Both the position numbers and the translations under genes were made by a program. Below the pieces are notes generated by a model, which was given only the letters and a program-made list of their open reading frames with translations, was not told the origin of the DNA and made no database searches. 64,000 nucleotides of DNA from JBCBTD01 sp039818825 (GTDB lineage: Bacteria > Pseudomonadota > Alphaproteobacteria > Geminicoccales > Geminicoccaceae): assembly GCA_039818825.1 (NCBI GenBank), contig JBCBTD010000001.1:62001-126000 (forward strand), given 5' to 3'. Positions 1 through 8,629 of the stretch are shown here, piece by piece; within the stretch, counting starts at the first letter, position 1; every line of letters starts with the position of its first letter.

Positions 1-1
1 C

Positions 2-265
2 CGGTTCATGCACGTGCCAGAGCTGATGCGCATGGGTGCTCGGATCACGGTTCAGGGACCGTCGGCGTTGGTCCGCGGCGTCGACAAGCTCAAGGCCGCG
101 CCGGTGATGGCGACCGACCTGCGGGCGTCGGTTTCGCTGGTGCTGGCGGGGTTGGTGGCCGAGGGCACCACCGAGGTCAATCGCGTCTACCACCTGGACC
201 GTGGCTATTCGGGTTTGGAGCGGAAGCTGCGCGCGTGCGGGGCTGCGATCGAGCGTGTCGCATGA
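2..265 (+). CDS. murA: UDP-N-acetylglucosamine 1-carboxyvinyltransferase, C-terminal part (5' end outside window)
   Basis: MurA transfers the enolpyruvyl group of PEP to UDP-GlcNAc, the first committed cytoplasmic step of peptidoglycan synthesis. Only the last 87 residues are here; the reading frame is open from base 2. The segment carries the family's C-terminal signatures: RFMHVPEL, MATDLRAS (active-site Asp/Arg region) and HLDRGY (a PEP-contacting Arg in the E. coli enzyme). It ends ERVA, matching the normal C-terminus, so only the 5' end is missing. Its stop overlaps the ATG of the DUF2948 gene (ATGA), the start of a tightly packed operon running to yacG. Confidence 0.95.
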   Translation, partial: RFMHVPELMRMGARITVQGPSALVRGVDKLKAAPVMATDLRASVSLVLAGLVAEGTTEVNRVYHLDRGYSGLERKLRACGAAIERVA

Positions 266-705
266 CCGACGAGCTGCGCCTCCGCGCCGTCGATGCCGAG
301 GATCTGGCAGTGATCGCCGCGATGCTGCAGGACGCACGGCTGCCGATCGCCGAGATGGCCTTCGACGTCGAGGCGCGCCGCTTCATGGCTGCGTTCCTCC
401 GCTACTGTCGCGAGCGCTGCGCCGATGGCGGTGACCCGCCCGAATGCACCACCGTCCTCGTCTTCGACCACGTGACGGCCGCCCACTGGCGGGGCCTCGA
501 CCCCGATGCGCCGACCGCCACGCACCAGCTGTTGACGATCCTGCCCGACGACGAGAACGCCGGCGACGAGCTGACGGTGACGCTGGTGTTCCACGGCGGC
601 GAGGCGATCCGGTTGACGATGGAGCGGATCGACTGCCACCTCCACGACCTCGGCGTCGTCCAGCCGCCCGCCGCGGCCGACGCATCGCTCGCGGACAGCG
701 GCTGA
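262..705 (+). CDS. DUF2948 family protein
   Basis: This 147-residue acidic cytoplasmic protein has no signal peptide or membrane segment. I recognise it as DUF2948, a family of unknown function found almost always between murA and hisD in Alphaproteobacteria. Family features visible are the opening LRLRAVDAEDLAVIAAMLQDA and the later segment LTVTLVFHGGEAIRLTMERI near the C-terminus. The ATG at 262 overlaps the murA stop and is preferred over an upstream in-frame start. The stop overlaps the hisD ATG as TGATG, so translation is probably coupled. No catalytic motif is obvious and the function is unknown. Confidence 0.85.
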   Translation: MTDELRLRAVDAEDLAVIAAMLQDARLPIAEMAFDVEARRFMAAFLRYCRERCADGGDPPECTTVLVFDHVTAAHWRGLDPDAPTATHQLLTILPDDENAGDELTVTLVFHGGEAIRLTMERIDCHLHDLGVVQPPAAADASLADSG

Positions 706-2000
706 TGCCGGTTCGATTGCGGAGCGACGATCCTGGGTTCGACAGCGCCTTCACGGCGCTGGTCGAGACGCGCCGGGACACGCCGGAGGACGTGGGTGAC
801 ACCGTGACCGCGATCTTGGAGGCGGTCCGGCAGGATGGCGACGAGGCACTTCGCGCTTTCACCGAGCGGTTCGACGGGCCGTTCCCGGACGGCTGGGCCC
901 TGCGCCTGTCGGCAGCCGAGTTGGCCGGCGCGGAGGCACGTTGTTCACCTGACGACCTCGAATCGCTGCGCTTCGCGGCCGGGCGCATCCGCGCGTTTCA
1001 CGAGGCCCAGCGGCCGACCGACCATCAGCACGTCGATGCGCTCGGCGTCGGTCTGGGGCTGCGTTGGCGGCCGATCGACAGTGTCGGCCTCTACGTTCCG
1101 GGTGGCCTTGCGGCCTATCCGAGCAGCGTCCTGATGAACGCCATTCCGGCGATCGTCGCCGGCTGCAGACGGCTGGTGATGGCGGTGCCCACGCCGGGCG
1201 GTGAGGTCAGCCCGCTGGTGTTGGCGGCCGCCAAGCTTCTCGGCGTCGAGGAAGTCTACCGGATCGGCGGCGCACAAGCCGTCGGCGCCTTGGCGTTCGG
1301 CACCGCGACCGTCGCCCCGGTCGACAAGATCATCGGGCCGGGCAACGCTTACGTTGCCGAGGCGAAGCGCCAAGTCTTCGGCCGGGTCGGGATCGACATG
1401 ATCGCCGGCCCGTCGGAGATCCTGGTGGTCGCCGACGACAGCGCCGAGCCCGCCTGGATCGCTGCCGACCTGTTGAGCCAGGCCGAGCACGATACCGCCG
1501 CCCAGTCGATCCTGGTCACCGACAGCGCGGATTTGGCGGCAGCGGTCGTGGCCGAGGTCGAACGCCAGCTCGCAATGCTTCCGCGCCGCGAGATCGCCGC
1601 TGCGAGCTGGCGTGACCATGGCGCTGTGATCGTCGTCGGCGGGCTCTCCGAGGTGCCGGCGCTGGTGGATCGTCTGGCTCCCGAGCATCTGGAGATCGTC
1701 ACGCGCGAGCCGGCATCGTTGGCCGATGCCATCGACCATGCTGGCAGCGTGTTCGTCGGCGCCCACACGCCGGAAGTGATCGGCGATTATGTCGGTGGCC
1801 CCAACCACGTCCTGCCGACCTCCCGTGGAGCACGATTCTCCTCGGGGCTGGGCGTTCACGACTTCATGAAGCGGACGACCATCTTGTCCTGCTCGGCCGA
1901 GGCTTTCGAGGTGCTCGGCCCGCATGCGGCGCGGCTGGCGGAGGCGGAAAGCCTCGGCGCCCACGCCCGTGCGATCACCACACGCCTCGAGCGGAGGTGA
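705..2000 (+). CDS. hisD: Histidinol dehydrogenase
   Basis: HisD catalyses the last two oxidations of histidine synthesis (L-histidinol to L-histidine, two NAD+). The 431-residue length is normal. Visible hallmarks: GLYVPGG, GGAQAVGALAFGT, the GPGNAYVAEAKR segment, the SQAEHD zinc-binding segment with Gln259 and His262, and the catalytic pair Glu327-His328 in LAPEHLEI. GPNHVLPT follows near residue 367. The ATG at 705 overlaps the DUF2948 stop and fits the family N-terminus. A longer in-frame extension upstream is only a shadow of the preceding gene. Position in the murA-yacG cluster rather than a his operon is typical for Alphaproteobacteria. Confidence 0.98.
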   Translation: MPVRLRSDDPGFDSAFTALVETRRDTPEDVGDTVTAILEAVRQDGDEALRAFTERFDGPFPDGWALRLSAAELAGAEARCSPDDLESLRFAAGRIRAFHEAQRPTDHQHVDALGVGLGLRWRPIDSVGLYVPGGLAAYPSSVLMNAIPAIVAGCRRLVMAVPTPGGEVSPLVLAAAKLLGVEEVYRIGGAQAVGALAFGTATVAPVDKIIGPGNAYVAEAKRQVFGRVGIDMIAGPSEILVVADDSAEPAWIAADLLSQAEHDTAAQSILVTDSADLAAAVVAEVERQLAMLPRREIAAASWRDHGAVIVVGGLSEVPALVDRLAPEHLEIVTREPASLADAIDHAGSVFVGAHTPEVIGDYVGGPNHVLPTSRGARFSSGLGVHDFMKRTTILSCSAEAFEVLGPHAARLAEAESLGAHARAITTRLERR

Positions 2001-2007
2001 CGCCGCC

Positions 2008-2502
2008 ATGAGTGCTACGACCGAAGCAGAAGTCGGGACGACGACGCGCATCTCCAACGTGACGCTCGACAACCAGACGCTCGTCAAGTGGTCGCCGGAA
2101 GTCGAGCACGAGCGGCAGGTGGCGATGTTCGACCTGTTGGAGACCAACCACTTCAAACTGCTCGACGGCACCCGCGGCCCCTACGAGGTGGAGCTCGGTT
2201 TGAGCGACGCTACGCTGGTCATCGACATCCAGCCGGCCAGTGCACGGGCTGTCGAAGTGCGCTTGCCACTGCGTCCGTTCCGCTCGTTGATCAAGGACTA
2301 CTTCATGATCTGCGAGAGCTACTACGATGCCATCAAGACCGCGATGCCGAGTCGGATCGAGGCGATCGACATGGCGCGGCGGGCACTCCACGACGAGGGC
2401 TCCGAGCAGCTGGTGGACGCGCTCGCCGAGCGGATCGAGATGGACCACAACACGGCCAGGCGGCTCTTTACACTCGTCTGTGTGCTTCACATCCGTGGCT
2501 GA
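2008..2502 (+). CDS. UPF0262 family protein
   Basis: This is a 164-residue cytoplasmic protein of the uncharacterised UPF0262 family, which sits next to hisD in many alphaproteobacterial genomes. Recognisable family segments are the N-terminal RISNVTLD, the central LPLRPFRSLIKDYFMICESYYDAI, and the C-terminal helix IEAIDMARRALHDEGS...LVDALAERI followed by DHNTARRLFTLVCVLHIRG. The start at 2008 is set by GGAGG at 1993-1997. There is no signal peptide or known catalytic motif. Its stop is followed six bases later by the probable TTG start of the phosphatase gene. Confidence 0.85.
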   Translation: MSATTEAEVGTTTRISNVTLDNQTLVKWSPEVEHERQVAMFDLLETNHFKLLDGTRGPYEVELGLSDATLVIDIQPASARAVEVRLPLRPFRSLIKDYFMICESYYDAIKTAMPSRIEAIDMARRALHDEGSEQLVDALAERIEMDHNTARRLFTLVCVLHIRG

Positions 2503-2507
2503 CCCAA

Positions 2508-2951
2508 TTGGTCGATCTCCCGGGCAGCGTGCTGTTCGCGTGTACGATGAACAGTATTCGTTCCCCGATGGCGGCGTCGATCTTGCGCTTCTTCCACGCG
2601 CGGCGGATCTACGTCGACAGCGCCGGCGTCCGCGATGGTGAGCCGGACTTCTTCGTGCCTGTGGTGCTCGACGAGATCGGCATCTCGTTGAAGGGCCACG
2701 TGCCGCAGACCTTCGAGGCGCTTCAAGACGACTTCTTCGACGTGGTCATCTCGTTGTCGCCGGAAGCGCACCACCGGGCGGTGGAGTACATGCGCGATGC
2801 GGCCGTGGAGGTCGAGTTCTGGCGGATGCCGGACCCGAGTTTGGTCACCGGCACCCGTGAGCAGCAGCTCGATGCCTACCGGCAGTTGCGTGACGTGCTG
2901 ATGGACCGCATCTACGCCCGGTTTCCACCGGCAGGCTCGCCAGCACCTTGA
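2508..2951 (+). CDS. Low-molecular-weight protein tyrosine phosphatase family protein
   Basis: The protein has the Cys-based phosphatase P-loop CTMNSIRS (CX5RS) at residues 12-19 and the late MPDPSLVTGT segment carrying the probable general-acid Asp of the LMW-PTP fold. The family also includes arsenate reductases; substrate is unknown. No ATG lies upstream of the P-loop: the ATG at 2547 falls inside it, so the start must be a weak codon. I choose TTG at 2508, giving 147 residues and an N-terminus like relatives (LPGSVLFACT). CTG at 2499 is an alternative. It sits between UPF0262 and infA as in other Alphaproteobacteria. Confidence 0.85.
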   Translation: MVDLPGSVLFACTMNSIRSPMAASILRFFHARRIYVDSAGVRDGEPDFFVPVVLDEIGISLKGHVPQTFEALQDDFFDVVISLSPEAHHRAVEYMRDAAVEVEFWRMPDPSLVTGTREQQLDAYRQLRDVLMDRIYARFPPAGSPAP

Positions 2952-3061
2952 GGCGGCCTAGCAGACGGCATGCTTGATTCCCCGCAGCGGAGCGTTCATG
3001 TCCTCTGCGGCGCCCGGTGGCTCGACCACCGTCAGCGGCGCTCGTCGCAACCGGAGACACT

Positions 3062-3280
3062 ATGACGAAAGAAGACCTCATCGAATTCGGCGGCACAGTC
3101 ACCGAAGTGCTGCCCAACGCCATGTTTCGCGTCAAGCTCGAGAACGAGCACGAAGTGCTTGCCCACACTTCGGGCCGCATGCGGAAGAACCGCATCCGCG
3201 TCCTGACCGGGGACCGGGTCACCGTCGAGATGACCCCGTACGACCTGACCCGGGGACGCATCACCTACCGCTTCAAATAG
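3062..3280 (+). CDS. infA: Translation initiation factor IF-1
   Basis: IF-1 binds the ribosomal A site with IF-2 and IF-3 during initiation. The product is exactly 72 residues, the usual length, and is one S1-like OB fold: MTKEDLIEFGGTVTEVLPN, FRVKLENEHEVLAHTSGRMRKNRIRVLTGDRV, then MTPYDLTRGRITYRFK. ATG 3062 is preceded by GGAGAC at a good distance; the in-frame upstream extension is rejected because it breaks family length. The TAG stop overlaps the GTG start of maf by one base. Confidence 0.98.
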   Translation: MTKEDLIEFGGTVTEVLPNAMFRVKLENEHEVLAHTSGRMRKNRIRVLTGDRVTVEMTPYDLTRGRITYRFK

Positions 3281-3858
3281 TGCCTGCGCGCCTGGCGCTG
3301 GCTTCGAGTTCTCCGCGACGTCTGGCTCTCCTGCGGCAGATCGGGATCGAGCCTGATCTGATCGTCGCGCCGACCATCGACGAAACCCCGCTGCCCCGTG
3401 AGCTGCCGCGACAGCTCGCCGAACGGCTGGCGTCAGCCAAAGCCGACGCGGGTGCGAAGCTCGCTGACGGCGCCTTCGTCGTGGCGGCGGACACCGTCGT
3501 CGCCTGCGGTCGGCGGGTCCTGGATCAGACCGACGATCCGGTGCGCGCCCGCGCGCTTTTGAACATGCTCAGCGGCCGCCGCCATCGCGTTTACACCGGT
3601 GTCGCGGTGCGCAACCTGGAGGGCCGCATCGCCAGACGAACGGTGCTCACTCAGGTGAGGTTCAAGCGGCTCACCGTCGACGAGATCGACGCCTATCTCA
3701 CGTCCGGCGAGTGGATGGGCAAGGCCGGAGCCTACGGCATCCAGGGCCGTGCCGACGCGTTCGTCATCGACATCAACGGCAGCTACTCCAACGTGGTCGG
3801 CCTACCGCTGGAGGTCACCTTGCGCTTGCTGCGTGGTCTCGGATGGGCCGCCCGGTGA
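3280..3858 (+). CDS. maf: Maf-family nucleoside triphosphate pyrophosphatase
   Basis: Maf proteins hydrolyse non-canonical or modified nucleotides (for example dTTP/UTP or modified pyrimidine triphosphates) to monophosphates. At 192 residues it is full length. Motifs in order: LASSSPRRLALL near residue 6, DETP near 35, FVVAADTVV with the metal-binding Asp near 68, HRVYTGVAV near 105, and GKAGAYGIQG near 148, then INGSYSNVVGLPL. The GTG start at 3280 overlaps the infA stop and yields the expected N-terminus immediately before SSSPRR. It overlaps the following ribonuclease gene. Confidence 0.95.
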   Translation: MPARLALASSSPRRLALLRQIGIEPDLIVAPTIDETPLPRELPRQLAERLASAKADAGAKLADGAFVVAADTVVACGRRVLDQTDDPVRARALLNMLSGRRHRVYTGVAVRNLEGRIARRTVLTQVRFKRLTVDEIDAYLTSGEWMGKAGAYGIQGRADAFVIDINGSYSNVVGLPLEVTLRLLRGLGWAAR

Positions 3859-5168
3859 GCGACGGCCTGATCGTCGACCCGGGCCCCTTCGCCTGGGTCT
3901 TCGGCCGCACCTGTCGCGGCGACCTCCACGCGGTGCGCGTCGTCGATCTCGTCGACGGCATGGAAGAGGCGCTGTTCGTCTGTCGGCTGACGCGCGTCGT
4001 GCCCGAACTCGGCGGCGCGTTCGTCGACATTGGCACCGAGGCCGACGCCTTCGTCCGGCTGTCACGCCGCGAACGACGGGGTGGGCTCGCCGAAGGCGCA
4101 CGCTGGCTGGTGCAGGGCGTGCGCGACCCCTCGGGCGACAAGCCCGGACGCGCGACCCGCGGCTGGCGTGTTCCAGGACATCACCTGAACGTCGTCGGCG
4201 AAGGTGGTCCTTCAGGCGTGGCCGAGGAAGTTGCGGGCGCAGAGCGGCGACAGCTCCGCGAGCGGGCCGAGTGTCTCTTTCCCGAAGGCGGCATATGTCT
4301 GCGGGCGCGGGCGGCCACGGCCGACGACACCGGCCTCCAGCGGGAAGCGTCGCTGCTGCGCGCAGCCCGTGACCGTTGGCAAGGCGATGCCGCGACGCGG
4401 GCCGCGCCTGGCCCGGTCACGACCCTGACTGATCGGGTCGCGGCCACGCTGGTAGCCCTCGACGTAAGCCCGTCATCTGCCATCGTCGCACCTTGGCCGC
4501 TCCGCCTTGCCGTCGCCGAAACGCTGCGGCGCGCCTGGGGGCTGGCTGACCAGCCTTCGGTGGAGGGTGCTGCCGATCCCTGGACGGCGGCCGGTTGCGC
4601 CGAGGCCTGGGCGGCCGCCCATGGTCCGGAGGTCGCACTCGCCGGGGGCGGGCGGCTGACGATCGAGCCGACGCGGGCCCTGGTCGCCGTCGACGTCGAT
4701 CGGCGGGGCGCCGAAGCTGGTGCTGCCGAGCTGAACCGGCAGGCGATGGATCAGTTGGCGCGCGCCATCACGGTGCGTCAACTCGGAGGGCAAATCGTCG
4801 TCGACTTCCTCGATCCGGGCGGTAAGGCCGGGCAAGCTGCGCTGCGCGCGGACCTCGACGCGCGCCTGGACGGAACCGGGGTCGAGGTCGTCGCAGTCCT
4901 GGCGAGCGGGCTCGTCGTCTTGGAACGCGCACGGCGTTCGACGGCGCTCCACGAGCGAAGCGAACCGCTTCGCGACACCGCCGACGCCGCAGTGCGCCAG
5001 CTCGCCGACCACCCGGGATCGACCGTCGCGCTCGCTTCGGACTTGGCCGCTTGGCTGGACCGGGCCAACGTCGCGGCGGCGGCTGATCGCTGGTTGGCAA
5101 CTGTCGGGGTGGTTCGCCGGTTCGTCCGCGACCCGGCATTGCCCGCCACGACCTTCGAGATCCGGTGA
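3855..5168 (+). CDS. rng: Ribonuclease E/G family protein
   Basis: RNase G/E-type endoribonucleases process rRNA and start mRNA decay. The 437-residue product has an N-terminal S1-like region (RVVDLVDGMEEALFVCRL...LGGAFVDIGTEADAFV) and a catalytic core with LTIEPTRALVAVDVDRRG near residue 267, and QIVVDFLD near residue 313, which carry the magnesium-binding Asp positions of the family. It is shorter than E. coli RNase G (about 489) and lacks an obvious zinc-link CPxC, as is common for this compact alphaproteobacterial version. GTG 3855 overlaps the maf stop (GTGA); an in-frame ATG at 3843 is an alternative start. Confidence 0.88.
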   Translation: MSDGLIVDPGPFAWVFGRTCRGDLHAVRVVDLVDGMEEALFVCRLTRVVPELGGAFVDIGTEADAFVRLSRRERRGGLAEGARWLVQGVRDPSGDKPGRATRGWRVPGHHLNVVGEGGPSGVAEEVAGAERRQLRERAECLFPEGGICLRARAATADDTGLQREASLLRAARDRWQGDAATRAAPGPVTTLTDRVAATLVALDVSPSSAIVAPWPLRLAVAETLRRAWGLADQPSVEGAADPWTAAGCAEAWAAAHGPEVALAGGGRLTIEPTRALVAVDVDRRGAEAGAAELNRQAMDQLARAITVRQLGGQIVVDFLDPGGKAGQAALRADLDARLDGTGVEVVAVLASGLVVLERARRSTALHERSEPLRDTADAAVRQLADHPGSTVALASDLAAWLDRANVAAAADRWLATVGVVRRFVRDPALPATTFEIR

Positions 5169-5171
5169 GCC

Positions 5172-5366
5172 ATGGCCCCACGACGCCAGAAGACCAGACC
5201 TGCTTGTCCCGCCTGCGGGAAGCCGAGCGACCCGCAGACCCGGCCATTCTGTTCCAAGCGCTGCCGCGATCTGGACCTCGCGCGGTGGCTGAACGGCGCC
5301 TACGCGATTCCCGTAGTCGAGTCGGAGCCCGACGACCTCAACGATCTTCCACCCGAAGACCATTGA
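5172..5366 (+). CDS. yacG: DNA gyrase inhibitor / zinc-ribbon protein YacG
   Basis: A 64-residue protein with the YacG four-cysteine zinc ribbon: Cys12-x2-Cys15 (CPACG) and Cys27-x3-Cys31 (FCSKRC), followed by LDLARWLNGAYAIP and an acidic tail. E. coli YacG binds GyrB and inhibits gyrase; that role is inferred here. The ATG is four bases after the rng stop and ends the murA-yacG operon. Its last 29 bases overlap, tail to tail, the 3' end of the minus-strand secreted protein gene, leaving no room for an intervening terminator. Confidence 0.93.
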   Translation: MAPRRQKTRPACPACGKPSDPQTRPFCSKRCRDLDLARWLNGAYAIPVVESEPDDLNDLPPEDH

Positions 5367-5925
5367 GCAGTGCTTCGAACTGTCGCGCGCGCTGGCTACC
5401 TGCGGCGCGGAAGTCGGTCGCGATGGGCAGGCCGTCGGTTTGGCGCAGCTCCAAGAAGACCACGGCTTCGGCGACGTCGGCATCGTAGACGCAGCGCATC
5501 GTCCAGCGATCGTCGTCCCTGACTTCGGGTGGCTCGCAGGCGCGCCGGGCGAAGCCCGAAACCTCGTCGACGCGACTGCGGAAGAGCTCCAACAGCGGCT
5601 CGAGCGCTTCCGGCTTGAGGGGGTTGTCGGGATGTGCGGCCAAGCCCTCGACGACACCGACCCAGGGCGACAGGTCCAAAGTCATCTGGGTTTCCAGCCA
5701 AGCCGCGGGATCGTCGACCGGCTCGGGCAAACGCCGCACGATCAAACGGTTGAAGCTGGCCAGCGATGAGCCGACCGGCCGCACCATGGTCGTCGCGGTG
5801 CCGTCGACGATACGGGTCTCGCAGACCATTGCCAGCTCTGCCGGAACGGCGAGAGCCGGGCAGAAGTCTTCTGCTGCGGCGTGGGAGGCGACGAGGATGG
5901 CGGCTGCCGTCAGGCCGGCGCGCAT
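5338..5925 (-). CDS. Hypothetical secreted protein
   Basis: I do not recognise the family. The 195-residue product starts MRAGLTAAAILVASHAAAED, a convincing Sec signal peptide with likely cleavage after AAA, so it is exported. Two N-terminal cysteines (FCPAL, VCETRIV) and two C-terminal ones (RACEPP, MRCVYD) could form disulfides. A TLDLSPWVGVVEGL segment lies mid-protein. I place the start at ATG 5925, since longer in-frame starts give a proline/arginine-rich leader that is a shadow of the upstream gene. It overlaps the end of the ACT-like gene by 16 bases, suggesting co-translation, and converges on yacG. Confidence 0.7.
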   Translation of the reverse strand: MRAGLTAAAILVASHAAAEDFCPALAVPAELAMVCETRIVDGTATTMVRPVGSSLASFNRLIVRRLPEPVDDPAAWLETQMTLDLSPWVGVVEGLAAHPDNPLKPEALEPLLELFRSRVDEVSGFARRACEPPEVRDDDRWTMRCVYDADVAEAVVFLELRQTDGLPIATDFRAAGSQRARQFEALLNGLRVEDR

Positions 5926-6164
5926 TTGGCGCCGACCAGAACGTCCTCGACCTCGACGAGGCGGCGGAGGCCGTCGTGGAGCTTCTGCGTCAGCGTCCCG
6001 TCCAGGTCCGCCAGATGGAGATCGATGACGAGCGACCGGCTCGGCACGTGCTGGCTGTGGCATTGCGACGGCAGCACGCCGTGGCGCGCCAACAAATCGA
6101 AAACACGTGACATGACGTGGGGCGAAGGCTCGGCGTGGACCGAGAAACAGGTCGTGGAGGACAT
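5910..6164 (-). CDS. ACT-like small regulatory-type protein
   Basis: An 84-residue protein. The segment CFSVHAEPSPHVMSRVFDLLARHGVLPSQCHS followed by SLVIDLHLADLD and a helix LTQKLHDGLRRLVEVEDVLV has the beta-alpha-beta-beta-alpha-beta pattern of ACT domains, as in small acetolactate synthase subunits. There is no catalytic domain or ilvB partner in the window, so ligand and partner are unknown. ATG 6164 is preferred because the ACT-like strand starts right after it; ATG 6200 is possible. It overlaps the signal-peptide gene downstream. Confidence 0.65.
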   Translation of the reverse strand: MSSTTCFSVHAEPSPHVMSRVFDLLARHGVLPSQCHSQHVPSRSLVIDLHLADLDGTLTQKLHDGLRRLVEVEDVLVGAKCAPA

Positions 6165-6299
6165 GGATCGTACCCGGAATGGAGAAGCGGTAGACAGCAA
6201 CGTCCCGGCGCTCAGACGAGCACCGGGTGGCTAATTCGCAAACCGCTCGGGTGAACCGATCCCTTCATGCTTCCTAGGTGCTCGATCGACGGTTGCCCG

Positions 6300-6758
6300 T
6301 CAACCGTCCTTCAGTCGCCCGCCGGTCAGCGCTTCGAGGTGCGCCAAGCCGCCCTGAGCCACCCGGTAGCGGCCCCGTTGGACCTGGAAGGCACGTTTGG
6401 CCACGAGGTTCTGCTTCACTGACTGGGAAGGGTTTCCGACCTTCACACCCTGGTCGACGAGCCGGCGGCTGGCGTCCGCCGTCGAGAACGTGCGTTCGGC
6501 AACCCCGCATTGGACGAACCATCCGGCCAGCAGCATCCGATCGACGTCGGTGGCGGTGCGCGGCAGTGCCTGGAGCAGCTCGCCGAACCCTTCGCCGGCA
6601 GCATCTCCAGCCACTGCAGCGGGCAGCGGCGCGTCCTTGGTACCGAGCTGGAAGCCTTCGAGAAGCTGCTCGAAGCGCTCGGCGTAGGCCTTGACGAACT
6701 CTTCGGTACCCTCGACCTCGAATTCGCGCTGCTGCAGGTTGATCCGCAACCTTGCCAT
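6300..6758 (-). CDS. Conserved hypothetical protein, probable winged-helix C-terminal domain
   Basis: The 152-residue protein has no signal or membrane segment. The N-terminal 40 residues (MARLRINLQQREFEVEGTEEF, then VKAYAERFEQLL) look like a short strand-helix module. Residues about 85-150 (ERTFSTADASRRLVDQG, then GNPSQSVKQNLVAKRAF, then QRGRYRVAQGGLAHLEAL) have the helix-turn-helix plus wing pattern of a winged-helix DNA/RNA-binding domain. I do not know a named family or function. ATG 6758 is the start; the longer open frame upstream is the shadow of the thioesterase gene. It follows the thioesterase by 16 bases and may be co-transcribed with it. Confidence 0.65.
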   Translation of the reverse strand: MARLRINLQQREFEVEGTEEFVKAYAERFEQLLEGFQLGTKDAPLPAAVAGDAAGEGFGELLQALPRTATDVDRMLLAGWFVQCGVAERTFSTADASRRLVDQGVKVGNPSQSVKQNLVAKRAFQVQRGRYRVAQGGLAHLEALTGGRLKDG

Positions 6759-6774
6759 GATGCGACGTCCTACG

Positions 6775-7230
6775 TCAGCCAGCCGCGTCCGTGACGGCCT
6801 GAAGCTCGACCATCGCGGCGCGCAGAGCCGCAGGGATGGCGACGGGGCGCTCGGTGGCACGTTCGACGAACACGTGGATGAAGTGCCCTTCTGCCGCAGC
6901 GTCGTCGGCCGCCTCGTGGAAGATGCCGATCTCGTAGCGCACCGACGACTTGCCCAAATGCCCGATCCTGAGGCCGCCGACGACGCGATCCGGGTAGCGG
7001 AGCCCGCTGTGGAAGCGGCAACCGGTCTCCACCGCGTAGCCGATGACCTCGGCATCGAACGGATCGAAGCCGCCTTCGTTGACCAAGAACTCGGCGATCA
7101 GCGTGTCGAAGTAGCTGTAGTATACGACGTTGTTCACGTGGCCATAGAGATCGTTGTCCATCCAACGCGTCTGCAACGGTACGAAAAAGCCGTAGTCCCG
7201 GCGACGACCGGGGGGTGTGCGAACCTGCAA
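6775..7230 (-). CDS. Acyl-CoA thioesterase, 4-hydroxybenzoyl-CoA thioesterase-like hotdog fold
   Basis: A 151-residue single hotdog domain. The motif RWMDNDLYGHVNNVVYYSYFDT at about residues 22-43 is the signature of the 4HBT/YbgC-type branch, with the Asp and His-Val-Asn catalytic region. Hydrophobic strands FHSGLRYPDRVVGGLRIGHLG and SVRYEIGIFHE follow as expected. The acyl-CoA substrate cannot be predicted. ATG 7230 lies two bases before the aminopeptidase stop in the same minus-strand series, so the two are probably one transcript. Confidence 0.88.
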   Translation of the reverse strand: MQVRTPPGRRRDYGFFVPLQTRWMDNDLYGHVNNVVYYSYFDTLIAEFLVNEGGFDPFDAEVIGYAVETGCRFHSGLRYPDRVVGGLRIGHLGKSSVRYEIGIFHEAADDAAAEGHFIHVFVERATERPVAIPAALRAAMVELQAVTDAAG

Positions 7231-7232
7231 AG

Positions 7233-8629
7233 TCAGCCTCCGTAGCGGCGCTCGAGCATGCGGTACAACGCCAGCATCGCGGTTGCTTCACCGCCCTTGG
7301 GTCGGCCCGGACGGTCGTTGGGGTTGTGGGCGTAGACGTCGAGGTGCGCCCAGCGACGTGCCTCGCCGACGAAGCAGCGTAGGAACAGCGCGGCGGTGAT
7401 CGCGCCCGCGAGCCCACCCGAGCCGACGTTGTTGAGATCGGCCGTCTTCGTGTCGAGCAGACGGCGGTAGGGTTGATGCAGCGGCAGGCGCCACAGCGGA
7501 TCGTGGGCCTCTGCGGCAGCTTCGGCAAGCGCCGCGGCGAGCTCGTCGTCGGGGGTGAAGAGGGCAGGGATCTCCGCACCCAGGGCAACCCGGGCAGCGC
7601 CAGTGAGCGTCGCAGCATCCAACAGCAGGTCCGGCTCTTCCTCGTCGGCCAAGGTCAGGGCGTCGGCGAGTACCAGACGCCCCTCGGCGTCGGTGTTGCC
7701 GATCTCGACCTCCAGCCCCTTCCGCGTGGCGATGACGTCCCCCGGACGGAAGGCGTTGCCCGCGACGGCGTTCTCGACCGCTGGGACGAGCAGGCGCAAC
7801 CTCAACGGCAACGCAGCGGCCATCAGCGCCTGGGCGAGCGCCAGCATCACCGCAGCACCGCCCATGTCCTTTTTCATCAAGAGCATCGCCGAGGACGGCT
7901 TGATGTCGAGACCACCGGTATCGAAGCAAACGCCCTTGCCGACCAAGGTCACCTTGGGATGAGCCGGGTCGCCCCAGCGGAGGTCGATCAGCCGCGGCGC
8001 CCGCGGGCTGGCGCGACCGACGGCGTGGACCGCCGGGAAGGGTGCATCCAAGAGCTCGTCGCCCACGGTCGTCGTGATCTCGGCGCCGAAGCTGCCAGCG
8101 ACGGCTTCGACGGCGGCCTGCAACTCGGCCGGCCCCAGCCGGTTGGCCGGCTCGTTGACCAGATCGCGGCCCAGCCGCATCGCCGCCGCCAGACGAGCGC
8201 TTCTGGCGATGCGGGCCTCAGTCGGATCGACGACCAGGCGCGGACCTGGACCCTGATCGTCACTCGTGCGGAAGCGATAGCTCGCCAGGGCGAATCCCAG
8301 CGCCAACACGTCCGGGGCGACGTCGCTCTGGTCGGCCCGTTCGTACACGACGCCCGGCAGAGCCGCGACGGCGCCTGCGGCGTCGAACGGCGACGTCGGA
8401 TCGGCGACGATGTGAAGCGCGCCGAACAAGCCGCCTTCGGCCGCGGGAAGCAGCGCGCTGCGGCCCGGCTTGGCGACGAACTTGGTCGCCGCGAGCCAGG
8501 CCCGCGCGGCCGCTGGCCAAGTCTCGCTCACGGCATCGAAGCGATCGCCAACGAGCGCCCACAGGGGCACGACGGCCGCACCGTCGAGGTCGCCTCTATG
8601 GATCCAGCCGTCTACCGGGCGGTCGGTCA

